Below, one piece after another: positions 1 through 7,780 of a stretch of 24,497 bases of DNA. Position 1 is the first letter of the stretch. The number at the start of each line of letters is the position of its first letter. Origin of the DNA: a virus; IMG/VR virus record IMGVR_UViG_3300003852_000061, positions 1-24,497 of that record. One strand, written 5' to 3'. Position numbers and translations under genes: made by a program. Below the pieces are notes generated by a model. The model searched no databases. It had not been told where the DNA came from and worked only from the letters and a program-made list of their open reading frames with translations.

Positions 1-1955
1 AAAAATACCTCTAATAGTCTACCTGTTATTTTATCAAAGTAAGCGTTAACATGCATAGAACCACATCCAGATATTATCTTTCTCTTTCTACCAATTAAAT
101 CCTCTGAAAGTGCTAATGTTGTTCCCCAAGGCAATTCAGTTTCAACTTCTTTTTTTATTTCTTCCTTTTTATCTGTATTAATTAATATACCTTGTCTAAT
201 TTCATTAGGTCTAAATATTGTACAACCTTTAATTCCTGCGTTCCAACAAAAATCATAAACATCTTTTACTTGTTCAAATGTATATTCAGTAGGGCAATTT
301 ACAGTTTTTGCACATGCCATATCAGTATGAAATGCAACTACTTCCAATATATTTAAATGGTATTCCACATCTAAATCATTAATAGTAACAAACATATCCT
401 CTGTTACTTTTGTTTTAACTATATTTTTATAGTTATTTAGCCATAAATCATAAGCATAGTCTCTTAATTTATGAATTTGTATATTTGATTCATCTTGTCC
501 ACCTATTTTAATCTTTCTATCATATTCCTTCATGAAAATAGGTTCTAAACCTGATGAACAGTTATTACCAAATACTAAACTCATAGTTCCAGTTGGAGCA
601 ATGCTTAACAGTCTAGCATTTCTAATACCATATTTTAGTATATCATCTTTGATATTCGTCCAACTATTATAATCATTATATGCATCTAAATGTTTTTTTA
701 CATATCCACTTTGTACAAATTTCTCTTTATTTAATAATGGAAATGAACCCTTTTCTTTTGCTAAATCAATTGAAGCCTTATAAGACTCTCTAGCAATAAA
801 ATCCATTAATTCATCTACAAACCAAATGCTTGTATACGTTCCATATTCCAAATTCAACATAACCAACATATCAGCTAATCCAGTTATGCCCAAACCTATA
901 GTTCTTAAATTAGTTTGATAATCTTTATAATCTTCGTTAGGATAATTATTTAAATCAATAATATTATCTAACATTCTAATTGATTTCCAAATTGTATCTT
1001 TTAAAGTATCATAGTCCAATTTAGCATCATCCATAAAAGGATTTTTAACAAAATTATGCAGAAATAATGAACCTAGATTACATGCACCTTTATAATTTAA
1101 ATTATTATTTGGAGTATATACGATGCCAGATACAAACTCAGAACAGGGATTTGTACCAATTATATTTTCAACATACCATGTATTATTATCTTTATTTAAA
1201 TTATCATAGAAAAACACTCCATATTCTCCTGTTGAATATGCTTTATGCATAATTAAATCCCATAATTTATTTGCATCATATTCTATCTTATGTGTCCATT
1301 TAGATTCATCAGTTAACATAAAGCCTTTTTCGTCATAAACTGGAAAATGTAAAGTTATAGATAGATTATTATTTTTAGCGTTCATAAAATTATCATCAAC
1401 CATAATTGAAAGATTAAAATGCGCAAGTTTTTCTTCATCATAAGATTTCGATTCTAAAAAATCAAATATATCAGGGTGATATATGGATAAAATTCCCATA
1501 TTTGCTCCCCTACGGTTTCCTTGTAATATAGTTCCTGTGCCTGCATTAAAGACATTCATAAAACTAACAACACCTGATGCAACTGCATCATTTGATGTAT
1601 TCGTTCCTCTGGGTCTTAATTTGCTAAATTCAAAACCAATTCCACCGCCCATTTTAGATGTAATTGCGCCTTGTTTAACAGCTTCGAATATATCAGGTAT
1701 TGTATCTTCTACAAAGTTAAATGTGTAACAATTATTAAGTGTTAAATTTTTATTTAATCCTGCATTGCTTATAGTTCTTCCTGCTGGAAAAAAATATTGA
1801 TTATTCATAATATCATAAAATGATAACGATTCATCAACATTATTACTACATGCATCAGCTACCCTTTTAATTTGTTCAGTAAGTGTTTCATTATTTTTCT
1901 GATACCTATCTTTCCATATCTGTTCAGATACCTCATTCGTAAAAATAAAAATCAT
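1..1955 (-). CDS. nrdJ: Class II (adenosylcobalamin-dependent) ribonucleotide reductase, C-terminus cut by window edge
   Basis: Reduces ribonucleotides to deoxyribonucleotides for phage DNA synthesis, using a B12-derived radical and needing no oxygen or separate radical-generating subunit. The minus frame is open from an ATG at 1955 to the left edge, about 651 residues, so the C-terminus is missing. Visible family motifs in order are FFPAGRT near residue 65, NCYTF (redox Cys) near 75, KMGGGIGFEFSKLRPRG near 110, GNRRGANMG near 155, NPCSE (thiyl-radical Cys) near 268 followed by GACNLGS, the class II loop APTGTMSL then NNCSSGLEPIF near 465, and GCGSMHVNAYFD near 630. The CSSGLEP loop separates it from class I (NECFEP). 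The ATG overlaps the end of the upstream RecJ-like gene by 23 nt and sits directly behind AAAGGGGG, unusually close spacing, so the exact start is uncertain. No small subunit gene is seen. Confidence 0.93.
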   Translation of the reverse strand, partial: MIFIFTNEVSEQIWKDRYQKNNETLTEQIKRVADACSNNVDESLSFYDIMNNQYFFPAGRTISNAGLNKNLTLNNCYTFNFVEDTIPDIFEAVKQGAITSKMGGGIGFEFSKLRPRGTNTSNDAVASGVVSFMNVFNAGTGTILQGNRRGANMGILSIYHPDIFDFLESKSYDEEKLAHFNLSIMVDDNFMNAKNNNLSITLHFPVYDEKGFMLTDESKWTHKIEYDANKLWDLIMHKAYSTGEYGVFFYDNLNKDNNTWYVENIIGTNPCSEFVSGIVYTPNNNLNYKGACNLGSLFLHNFVKNPFMDDAKLDYDTLKDTIWKSIRMLDNIIDLNNYPNEDYKDYQTNLRTIGLGITGLADMLVMLNLEYGTYTSIWFVDELMDFIARESYKASIDLAKEKGSFPLLNKEKFVQSGYVKKHLDAYNDYNSWTNIKDDILKYGIRNARLLSIAPTGTMSLVFGNNCSSGLEPIFMKEYDRKIKIGGQDESNIQIHKLRDYAYDLWLNNYKNIVKTKVTEDMFVTINDLDVEYHLNILEVVAFHTDMACAKTVNCPTEYTFEQVKDVYDFCWNAGIKGCTIFRPNEIRQGILINTDKKEEIKKEVETELPWGTTLALSEDLIGRKRKIISGCGSMHVNAYFDKITGRLLEVF

Positions 1956-3594
1956 CCCCCTTTATATCTTTATCTACTTCCCCTATATCATAATAATGTG
2001 AAATTATGAACTGTTTTTTAGTCTTTCCTGCAAAGTTATTTAACTGAAAATTGCCAACCACAGAAACATATCTTTCACATTTATCACTACATCTTAAAAC
2101 TGTATATAATTTTGTGTCCTTCCAACAAATAAACTCAATATCATCACATTCAAACTTTGTATGCTTATTTTGAATTAACACTAAATTATGTACAAAAATT
2201 TCTTCCATTACAAAAGTTAATGGTTTAAAACCAGAACCAGAAATATGATTAATACGTTCTATATGTTCAATCAGATAATTATTAACATCAAGTATTGTTA
2301 CCATACAATCAACTTTAACATTATGTGTAAAGACGTTTTGTGATAACTCATTGTTTAATGCTTTAACAAATTGAATAAAATCATCTTTTCTAACATTAAT
2401 ACCAAACGCCAATCCATGTCCTGCTACATTTGCTAAATTAATTTTTTCAATTATGTCTTTTAAATTAATTCCTGATAAACTTCTACCAGAACCATATATA
2501 ATAGTTTCAATGTAACTTGTTGAATCAACAAACACTAATGCAGGTTTTTGATATTCATCACATAACTTTGTTGCAATTAATCCTGTTAACTCTGGAACAT
2601 TAATAAAAGTATAAACAAATGTTGTAAATTGAAATTTACTTTTTTCTATATGCGATATTGCTTTTTCATATTCTTTTGCAACTGCAATATCCTGTGAAGA
2701 TTTAACATCTTTAAGAAGCTTTACAATGGCTTTGGCTTCTTTTAAATTATCACATAAAAATAAATCTAATGCCAAATGATTCTTATTCATTCGTTGAGTA
2801 GCATTTATCAATGGTGCAATTGACCATAAAACAGAATTAGAATTAAATTTGTAATCTGCTATTATTGCTTTCATTCCAGTATTTTGTAAATTAGATAAAC
2901 CTAAATCACATAAATATCTGTTTTCAGGAGAATTTTCTGATACATCACAAACATCTGCTAATATACCACATGCACATAAATCAACTAAATCATCTGAATA
3001 ATTATTGTTAGTTAAATGGTCTAGGTAAGCACAGAACTTCCATGTTACTCCACTACCTGACAATGCAGGATTTTTATAATACTTCGCACTTGAAACCAGC
3101 AATGCACTTTTTGGATATTCTTCAAATTGATGATGGTCTAATATCACAATATCTATTCCATAACTTTGCAATTCATCATAAATGGTATAGTCTAAATCTA
3201 AACTGTCAACTATTATTAAAATATCACATTTTTCTTTATATTTAGATAATTTGGATTTTCTGGATAAACCATGATATTTACCTTGGTTTATATCATATAT
3301 GACATTAGCGTTCATTCGTTGTAAATATTTATACATAATTGTTCCAGAACAAATCCCATCACAATCAACATCGTAATACACACAGAAACGCTTATTTTGC
3401 ATGATTCCTTGCGTTACAATAGCACTTGCTGATATTATATTAACCATTGATTCGAACGGCTCTAAATCGAATTTAGAAGGCTTAGTGAACTTATCAACAT
3501 CTTTGATTTCTCTAAGCCTTAAAATATATGAAATTAAGTCTTCATGTTTATGTTTCTCAATATTTTCTGATAATATGTCAAATGTTTTAATCAT
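1933..3594 (-). CDS. RecJ-like DHH/DHHA1 family single-strand DNA exonuclease
   Basis: A 553-residue DHH-superfamily phosphoesterase. The metal-binding motifs are clear: YYDVDCDG at 73-80 (motif I, Asp-rich), IIVDSLD near 127-133, LDHHQ at 152-156 (the DHH motif) and GILADVCD near 210-217. A DHHA1 substrate-binding domain follows, with AGHGLAFGI near 390. A C-terminal OB-like segment contains ISGSGFKPLTF, as in RecJ. RecJ enzymes degrade single-stranded DNA 5' to 3'. Beside helicase, primase and ribonucleotide reductase genes this fits phage replication or recombination, and SPbeta-like phages carry such a gene in their replication block. The start overlaps the previous gene's stop by 4 nt (translational coupling) behind a modest GGTG ribosome site. 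The substrate is inferred from the family. Confidence 0.9.
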   Translation of the reverse strand: MIKTFDILSENIEKHKHEDLISYILRLREIKDVDKFTKPSKFDLEPFESMVNIISASAIVTQGIMQNKRFCVYYDVDCDGICSGTIMYKYLQRMNANVIYDINQGKYHGLSRKSKLSKYKEKCDILIIVDSLDLDYTIYDELQSYGIDIVILDHHQFEEYPKSALLVSSAKYYKNPALSGSGVTWKFCAYLDHLTNNNYSDDLVDLCACGILADVCDVSENSPENRYLCDLGLSNLQNTGMKAIIADYKFNSNSVLWSIAPLINATQRMNKNHLALDLFLCDNLKEAKAIVKLLKDVKSSQDIAVAKEYEKAISHIEKSKFQFTTFVYTFINVPELTGLIATKLCDEYQKPALVFVDSTSYIETIIYGSGRSLSGINLKDIIEKINLANVAGHGLAFGINVRKDDFIQFVKALNNELSQNVFTHNVKVDCMVTILDVNNYLIEHIERINHISGSGFKPLTFVMEEIFVHNLVLIQNKHTKFECDDIEFICWKDTKLYTVLRCSDKCERYVSVVGNFQLNNFAGKTKKQFIISHYYDIGEVDKDIKGDDFYFYE

Positions 3595-3845
3595 TTTGAT
3601 ACACCATTTGAACTAAAATATTCAACAACAGATTGTAAATATGCTATCAATTCTTCTGATTGTTGAAGCGTAAGTGATATTCCCAATTTTCCAAAATCTA
3701 AATCGCTATCATGTAATGATAGATAAATAACATCTTTATTTCCATTTCTTAAAAAAAGTGCTTGTTTATAAGTAGCTCCATAGTTAGAACCTATAGTTAA
3801 AACACTACCATGTACATCTGAAATTTCAAAAATTTGTTCTATCAT
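3591..3845 (-). CDS. Hypothetical protein, 84 aa
   Basis: Not recognised. A small soluble protein with no signal peptide or membrane segment. The N-terminal half alternates hydrophobic and polar residues (beta-like), and the C-terminal third (LTLQQSEELIAYLQSVVEYF) looks helical and amphipathic. It overlaps the RecJ-like gene by 4 nt, so the two are probably translationally coupled. A GGTGA ribosome site lies about 7 nt before the ATG. Codon use and spacing match its neighbours, supporting a real gene. Confidence 0.7.
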   Translation of the reverse strand: MIEQIFEISDVHGSVLTIGSNYGATYKQALFLRNGNKDVIYLSLHDSDLDFGKLGISLTLQQSEELIAYLQSVVEYFSSNGVSK

Positions 3846-3856
3846 GTATTCACCGA

Positions 3857-4120
3857 TTATCTTTCGTAAATTTTTAATAATTCTAAAGCACTTTCAATTT
3901 CTTCTTCTGAACCAAAAATAATATCATAACAAGCATCTTCTATTAAATCTAAATGAACATCGTTTGGATATATTCTACGCATTTGCGACCATAAATGTTC
4001 ACCTTCCATTTTTCTTGATGTACCTTTTGTATCTAATTTTGTAAAATAAAATACTTTATTTCTAAATAATAATATATACCTTATTGTACCTTCATCAAAG
4101 GTAATTTCTAATCTAACCAT
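3857..4120 (-). CDS. Hypothetical protein, 87 aa
   Basis: Not recognised. A soluble alpha/beta-looking protein: beta-like N-terminus (VRLEITF, IRYILLF, VFYFTKL) and an acidic helical C-terminus (GSEEEIESALELLKIYE). The ATG follows AAGGAG at good spacing, 9 nt after the stop of the small membrane protein gene upstream. It lies in the run of small genes between the vWA/SPFH cassette and the RecJ-like nuclease, with nothing that points to a function. Confidence 0.72.
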   Translation of the reverse strand: MVRLEITFDEGTIRYILLFRNKVFYFTKLDTKGTSRKMEGEHLWSQMRRIYPNDVHLDLIEDACYDIIFGSEEEIESALELLKIYER

Positions 4121-4129
4121 AATATCTCC

Positions 4130-4258
4130 TTATCTAAACAACAATACCAATAACACTACTGCAACTAGAATTGGTGCAATCATACTGCATCCAATAACAA
4201 AAAATATAGTAGCCATAAATAAATAACTTGCACAAAATGAAAATAAATCTTTCATCAT
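4130..4258 (-). CDS. Small membrane protein, 42 aa
   Basis: A tiny, very hydrophobic protein with one or two membrane-spanning segments (FCASYLFMATIFFVIGC and IAPILVAVVLLVLLF). The reading frame is open further upstream to a GTG at 4354, but that start would overlap most of the zinc-ribbon gene's 3' end and has no ribosome site. The ATGATG pair at 4258/4255 sits about 10 nt behind AAAAGGGG, so I place the start there. Function unknown. Position in the cassette with other membrane proteins suggests a membrane role. Confidence 0.72.
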   Translation of the reverse strand: MMKDLFSFCASYLFMATIFFVIGCSMIAPILVAVVLLVLLFR

Positions 4259-4283
4259 TTCATTTAAACCCCTTTTTTGAAAA

Positions 4284-4559
4284 TTAAACATCTTCTTCAA
4301 TAATAATATTAGGCATATGATGTTCTGTGCCAAATATATTAGAACATTTTTCACAATAATAAGTAGTCACAAAATTAGGTGCTTCATTATAATGTGTGCG
4401 TATTTTAAATTTAGTATTACCACAACTACATGTAATTGTTGAATCAATCAATGAAATTTTATCACCAAAAGCAAAGTCTTGACTTCCACATTCACATACA
4501 TCTTTACCCATAGTATCAGCACCACATTTAATACAAAAATCAATATTATAATTTTCCAT
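4284..4559 (-). CDS. Double zinc-ribbon protein, 91 aa
   Basis: Two treble-cysteine zinc-binding units are visible. The first is C9-x2-C12 with C22-x-C24 (FCIKCG, CECG); the second is C44-x-C46 with C69-x2-C72 (CSCG, CEKC). Such paired ribbons usually mediate protein or nucleic acid contacts; no enzyme domain is attached. The start is supported by a near-ideal AAGGAGGAAG ribosome site. A small hairpin with a short T-tract separates it from the SPFH-like lipoprotein gene upstream, so it may be expressed at a lower level or by readthrough. Exact role unknown. Confidence 0.78.
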   Translation of the reverse strand: MENYNIDFCIKCGADTMGKDVCECGSQDFAFGDKISLIDSTITCSCGNTKFKIRTHYNEAPNFVTTYYCEKCSNIFGTEHHMPNIIIEEDV

Positions 4560-4575
4560 TTCTACTTCCTCCTTT

Positions 4576-4597
4576 GTTAAAAGGGGCTTTGCGCCCC
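4576..4597 (-). terminator. Probable intrinsic terminator after the SPFH-like lipoprotein gene
   Basis: On the minus strand, a GGGGC stem with loop GCAAA pairs with GCCCC and is followed by TTTTAAC. It starts five bases after the stop of the lipoprotein gene. The short U-tract (four T) suggests partial termination, with readthrough into the zinc-ribbon gene whose ribosome site follows at once. Confidence 0.6.
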
Positions 4598-4601
4598 ATA
4601 T

Positions 4602-5507
4602 TTATTTAACAGGAATATTAAACATAGTATTCCCATTTGTAACCATTTGTGGCATCTTACCATCCCATTTGTCAATAGCTTTACTTTGATTATCAATCTC
4701 TTTTAATCTAATAGATTTTTCCATTGTTTCTGCTTGAATTCTAACTGCTTCTGCATCTGCTTTGGCTTTACTCAAAACCTTTTCATTAAAATTATGTTGA
4801 GTTATAACTTCTTGTGCAGAACTAAATTTAGCATCAATAGATTCTTGAATTTTAGAATTAAGATATGTTAATTCACCTTTTAAACCTAACACAGTAACAT
4901 TTATTCCTCTATCTTTAAAATAAGGAATAACTGTATCTTTTACATTTTTAATAATATCACCTTTATTTGAAATAATTTCATCTAATGTTCTCTTTGAACA
5001 TTCCTCTACAAATTTACTTTCAATCATAGCCCTGATTTCAGTGTCCATAACTTCCTTTAAAGGTTTATTATTATATCTATATAAAAACTTTGGAGCATCA
5101 GATTCATCAATTTGTGCAGAACAATTTGCTCTTGCCATAAAGCCAATTGACTCCTTAGATTCTGCAATCAATCCTTCATTAGTTGATGATGTACCATTTT
5201 TTTCACTTTCTGTCCATTCTCTAGTCTCTGGTTTACGTTCAACAATAATAACTCTTGCTATAGGCATATAACCATTACCGCTTACCCATTCTTTTTCAAC
5301 TAAAATTCGTTTACTTGCAACTAAATTTTTAATAAGAAATTCTTCACTTTGAAATTTACCTTGATTAGTTGTATTGTTCATCATAGGTATCAAAAACGCT
5401 GTTTGTGATGGTTGAATTTCAACAACATCTGGGTAATTACATGCTGTTAATGTTAAACACATACATACACCTAATATAATTACTGCTATTATGCTATTTC
5501 TTTTCAT
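4602..5507 (-). CDS. SPFH/band-7-like (prohibitin-type) lipoprotein
   Basis: A 301-residue predicted lipoprotein. A basic N-terminus (MKRN) and hydrophobic stretch end in the lipobox LTAC at 20-23, so C23 would be lipidated and the protein anchored outside the membrane. The body looks like an SPFH/band-7 domain: beta-rich residues 30-150, then ETREW, the segment MDTEIRAMIESKFVEEC and YFKDRGINVTVLGLKGELTY. It ends in an Ala/Glu-rich coiled coil (AKADAEAVRIQAETMEKSI near 245-265), as in prohibitins and stomatins, which form membrane rings. Its start overlaps the preceding membrane protein gene by 14 nt behind AAGGAG. SPFH lipoproteins occur in some large phages, where their job is not settled; membrane protection or superinfection exclusion is a guess. 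Confidence 0.75.
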   Translation of the reverse strand: MKRNSIIAVIILGVCMCLTLTACNYPDVVEIQPSQTAFLIPMMNNTTNQGKFQSEEFLIKNLVASKRILVEKEWVSGNGYMPIARVIIVERKPETREWTESEKNGTSSTNEGLIAESKESIGFMARANCSAQIDESDAPKFLYRYNNKPLKEVMDTEIRAMIESKFVEECSKRTLDEIISNKGDIIKNVKDTVIPYFKDRGINVTVLGLKGELTYLNSKIQESIDAKFSSAQEVITQHNFNEKVLSKAKADAEAVRIQAETMEKSIRLKEIDNQSKAIDKWDGKMPQMVTNGNTMFNIPVK

Positions 5508-5757
5508 TTCGTATTATCTCCTTTAATAGTTTAATAAACTTTTTAATTGATGTATCAAATAAAGTACATGAAGCTACAACAGGAGCAATCCATGATATTG
5601 CCCATAAAACATGCACTAAATTGTATAGACTTGTTGAATATCCATTATTTTGAAATTGATTAGTCATAGCATCATTCATAGTATTAATATAAAAAATATT
5701 TACCATAATTAAATAAATAACCCATATTGCTATAAACATTAAAGCTTTATTGAACAT
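5494..5757 (-). CDS. Two-helix membrane protein, 87 aa
   Basis: Two predicted membrane segments (residues ~5-25, LMFIAIWVIYLIMVNIFYI; ~48-68, LVHVLWAISWIAPVVASC) flank a short polar loop, with a strongly basic C-terminal tail (KKFIKLLKEIIRNEKK) that should be cytoplasmic. The GGAGG ribosome site is 6 nt before the ATG. It overlaps the vWA gene upstream by 11 nt and the lipoprotein gene downstream by 14 nt, so the three are surely co-translated, and it may anchor a complex containing them. No family recognised. Confidence 0.75.
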   Translation of the reverse strand: MFNKALMFIAIWVIYLIMVNIFYINTMNDAMTNQFQNNGYSTSLYNLVHVLWAISWIAPVVASCTLFDTSIKKFIKLLKEIIRNEKK

Positions 5758-6373
5758 CTTTTACCTCCGTTGAAGATACTGGTGTCATATATCCTGATGT
5801 TCTATAACTACTAACAGAACTACTAACTGTGGAATAAACATTAGCAAATCCTTTTGAATTAGAATAATATGATGTAAAATTATTAATACCTAACGAAGAA
5901 GCTGATAACATTGTATCTTGGTTTGCACCTAGATATATAAATTCCCATTTATATATTGAGGTTTGATGTTCAATCATACATTTAATTTTTTCTGATGTAT
6001 AACGAACGCTAGAATTTTCTGCACCATCTGTTAAAATAACAATAACAACTTTTTCTGGTTTTAATTCTTCTGCTGTATTATTCAATCTTACTCCAACATC
6101 TTCAATAGTATCGCCTACTGCATCGTATAACGCTGTTGAACCAGATGGTTTATATACTTCAATATTAATTGGTTTAACCTCTTTTATATCCTTATTACTA
6201 GCATATACATCATACCTGTGGTCGAAAAACGCTACAGTTAATCTTGCTTCTCCATCTAAGCTTTGTTGTTCTTCTAAAAATTTATTAAAACCTTTAATGG
6301 CATCATGTTTACTACATTCCATTGAACCACTTTGGTCTAATAAAAAAATAATTTCAGTCAATCCATTTTTCAT
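5747..6373 (-). CDS. von Willebrand factor A (vWA) domain protein with intact MIDAS
   Basis: A 208-residue single-domain vWA protein. The metal-ion-dependent adhesion site is complete: FLLDQSGSM near residues 10-18, the Thr motif SGSTALYDAVG near 80, and LTDGAENS near 115. vWA domains bind protein partners through a metal ion and in bacteria often act in chaperone or membrane-stress complexes (TerY-like). The C-terminal 50 residues are Ser/Tyr-rich and low complexity. The annotated TTG at 6376 is less likely than the ATG at 6373, which lies 7 nt behind AAGGAG. It is the first gene of a promoter-driven cassette with a two-helix membrane protein and an SPFH-like lipoprotein. Confidence 0.88.
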   Translation of the reverse strand: MKNGLTEIIFLLDQSGSMECSKHDAIKGFNKFLEEQQSLDGEARLTVAFFDHRYDVYASNKDIKEVKPINIEVYKPSGSTALYDAVGDTIEDVGVRLNNTAEELKPEKVVIVILTDGAENSSVRYTSEKIKCMIEHQTSIYKWEFIYLGANQDTMLSASSLGINNFTSYYSNSKGFANVYSTVSSSVSSYRTSGYMTPVSSTEVKDVQ

Positions 6374-6394
6374 CAAAATTCTCCTTTTTATTTT

Positions 6395-6423
6395 ATAATA
6401 TTACATTAAAGTAGTTATGTCAA
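6395..6423 (-). promoter_or_regulatory. Sigma-A-type promoter for the vWA/SPFH cassette
   Basis: TTGACA (6423-6418), a 17-nt spacer and TATTAT (6400-6395) on the minus strand, with the vWA ribosome site directly downstream. This is a perfect -35 and a five-of-six -10 at ideal spacing, so the cassette can be transcribed independently of the replication genes upstream. Confidence 0.82.
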
Positions 6424-6435
6424 TTGCATAAATTT

Positions 6436-6744
6436 TCAAGTGAAATTATAGTATTTAAATTCAAACATTGGAAAATCAAAATTAAAAAATACAATTTTTT
6501 TATTAATTTCATTATATTTTGGTCTATGAAAATTAATAAAAAACTCTTTATAAATCAATGATTCATGTTCTAATTCTTCTGGTAATTCTGTAAATTCAAT
6601 ATCTGCCACTTCATTCCACCAAGGACTATTAAGTTTATAGTTTATCATTTCTTTTCTTAAATCACTTGTTAGTCCTACATATATACACTTATTTTTATCG
6701 TTAAATAGTTTGAACAAATAACAACGACAAATGCTAAATATCAT
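6436..6744 (-). CDS. GIY-YIG nuclease domain protein, 102 aa
   Basis: A stand-alone GIY-YIG-fold protein. The two short motifs appear as CYLFKL (Y9) and CIYVGLTSDLRKEM (Y22, G24, catalytic-type R30). A Trp-rich stretch (PWWNEVADIEF) follows, then the metal-binding Glu in YKEFF (E67) and the ending HRPKYN (N78). GIY-YIG domains cut DNA in homing endonucleases and repair enzymes; free-standing copies in phages may be homing enzymes or recombination nucleases. No extra DNA-binding domain is attached. It starts behind AGGTG, 2 nt after the primase gene, so it is expressed with replication genes. Confidence 0.82.
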   Translation of the reverse strand: MIFSICRCYLFKLFNDKNKCIYVGLTSDLRKEMINYKLNSPWWNEVADIEFTELPEELEHESLIYKEFFINFHRPKYNEINKKIVFFNFDFPMFEFKYYNFT

Positions 6745-6746
6745 AA

Positions 6747-7757
6747 TTACACCTTATTTCTAAAATTATTATATAATGTTTCCCATGTATCTGAATTATC
6801 ACAAGGACTTTCTTTATCACTCATAAAACCCATTGGGTCTGTAATTATATATACATCTGATAAATTTAATGGACTTTTGAGTTCATTTGCAATTACCATT
6901 AATTCTGATTCTTCTACATCTTTATCAAAAGCTAATGTTATTGCAACATTAAGTCTTAATAATTTATCAATTTGAACTTTTGATATATTTTTACTTCCAG
7001 TAGCAACGACATTTTTAAATCCAAGTGAGTTTAATTTAATGACATTTTTTTCACCTTCAACTACTATAACTTCATTTTTACTTTTAATGTCTTGATAATT
7101 TTTATGTAATCCAAATAAAATTTTTGATTTAGGACAACTATAAATGTAAATATATTTATCATCAATAATTTTATTATCATCTAATAATCTACCCTTAACA
7201 CCAACTAGATTACCTAATTCATCTCTAATAGGTATTATGATTCGTTCAGATATTACATCAACACCTATTTGAAATTCAGTTTGTGATTGATAACTCAAAC
7301 CTTCAATCTCCCAACGCATCACTGGTGTAATTCTAAATTGATGTAATATGTTTTCTGGTAATGGAACAAGGTTTTCATTTTCTGTTAACTTAGAACCACT
7401 TTCAACAAAATCTAACCATTTTAATAAGTTAGGTTTTTCAAATATTGGTTGATAATAATTAAAACCACAAATTCTACAAATAAATGAAATGGCTTGTTGA
7501 GATGAAATATTTTTGATAAATTCAACAAGCGTTATTATATCTCTAAATGGTTTTTGCTCAAACTCACTTCTTGTAAACACTTTTGTGTAATAATCATCAT
7601 TGTCTATATAAACACATACTGATGATGGATTATCGCCATCATATAATCCTGCTGAAACATATTTTGATTTTATTGATATATGATGGCATCCTAATTCCTC
7701 TAAAATTTTAACTATTAAGTCACTATCTAATTGTTGTTTTAATTGTTCAGAAGTCAT
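6747..7757 (-). CDS. DnaG-like DNA primase with degenerate zinc domain
   Basis: A 336-residue primase-type protein that should make RNA primers at the phage fork. Residues 172-192 (RIIIPIRDE...GVKGRLL) match the N-terminal part of the DnaG catalytic core. The TOPRIM fold follows, with VEGEKN at 233-238 (catalytic Glu) and AFDKD at 276-280 (metal-binding Asp). The first 100 residues resemble a CHC2 domain (DGDNPSSVCVY near 40-50 in place of the usual DEKTPSF segment), but I do not see the canonical three Cys and one His of the zinc finger in register. The protein is much shorter than cellular DnaG (about 600 aa) and lacks a helicase-binding C-terminal domain. It follows the helicase gene by 23 nt and begins behind AGGGGATAATC. 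Confidence 0.88.
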   Translation of the reverse strand: MTSEQLKQQLDSDLIVKILEELGCHHISIKSKYVSAGLYDGDNPSSVCVYIDNDDYYTKVFTRSEFEQKPFRDIITLVEFIKNISSQQAISFICRICGFNYYQPIFEKPNLLKWLDFVESGSKLTENENLVPLPENILHQFRITPVMRWEIEGLSYQSQTEFQIGVDVISERIIIPIRDELGNLVGVKGRLLDDNKIIDDKYIYIYSCPKSKILFGLHKNYQDIKSKNEVIVVEGEKNVIKLNSLGFKNVVATGSKNISKVQIDKLLRLNVAITLAFDKDVEESELMVIANELKSPLNLSDVYIITDPMGFMSDKESPCDNSDTWETLYNNFRNKV

Positions 7758-7780
7758 GATTATCCCCTATTTATCATGTT

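Noticed and set aside
1067-1728. Plus-strand ORFs over the ribonucleotide reductase gene
   Set aside because: They are shadows of the minus-strand reductase frame, which has clear family motifs across the region.
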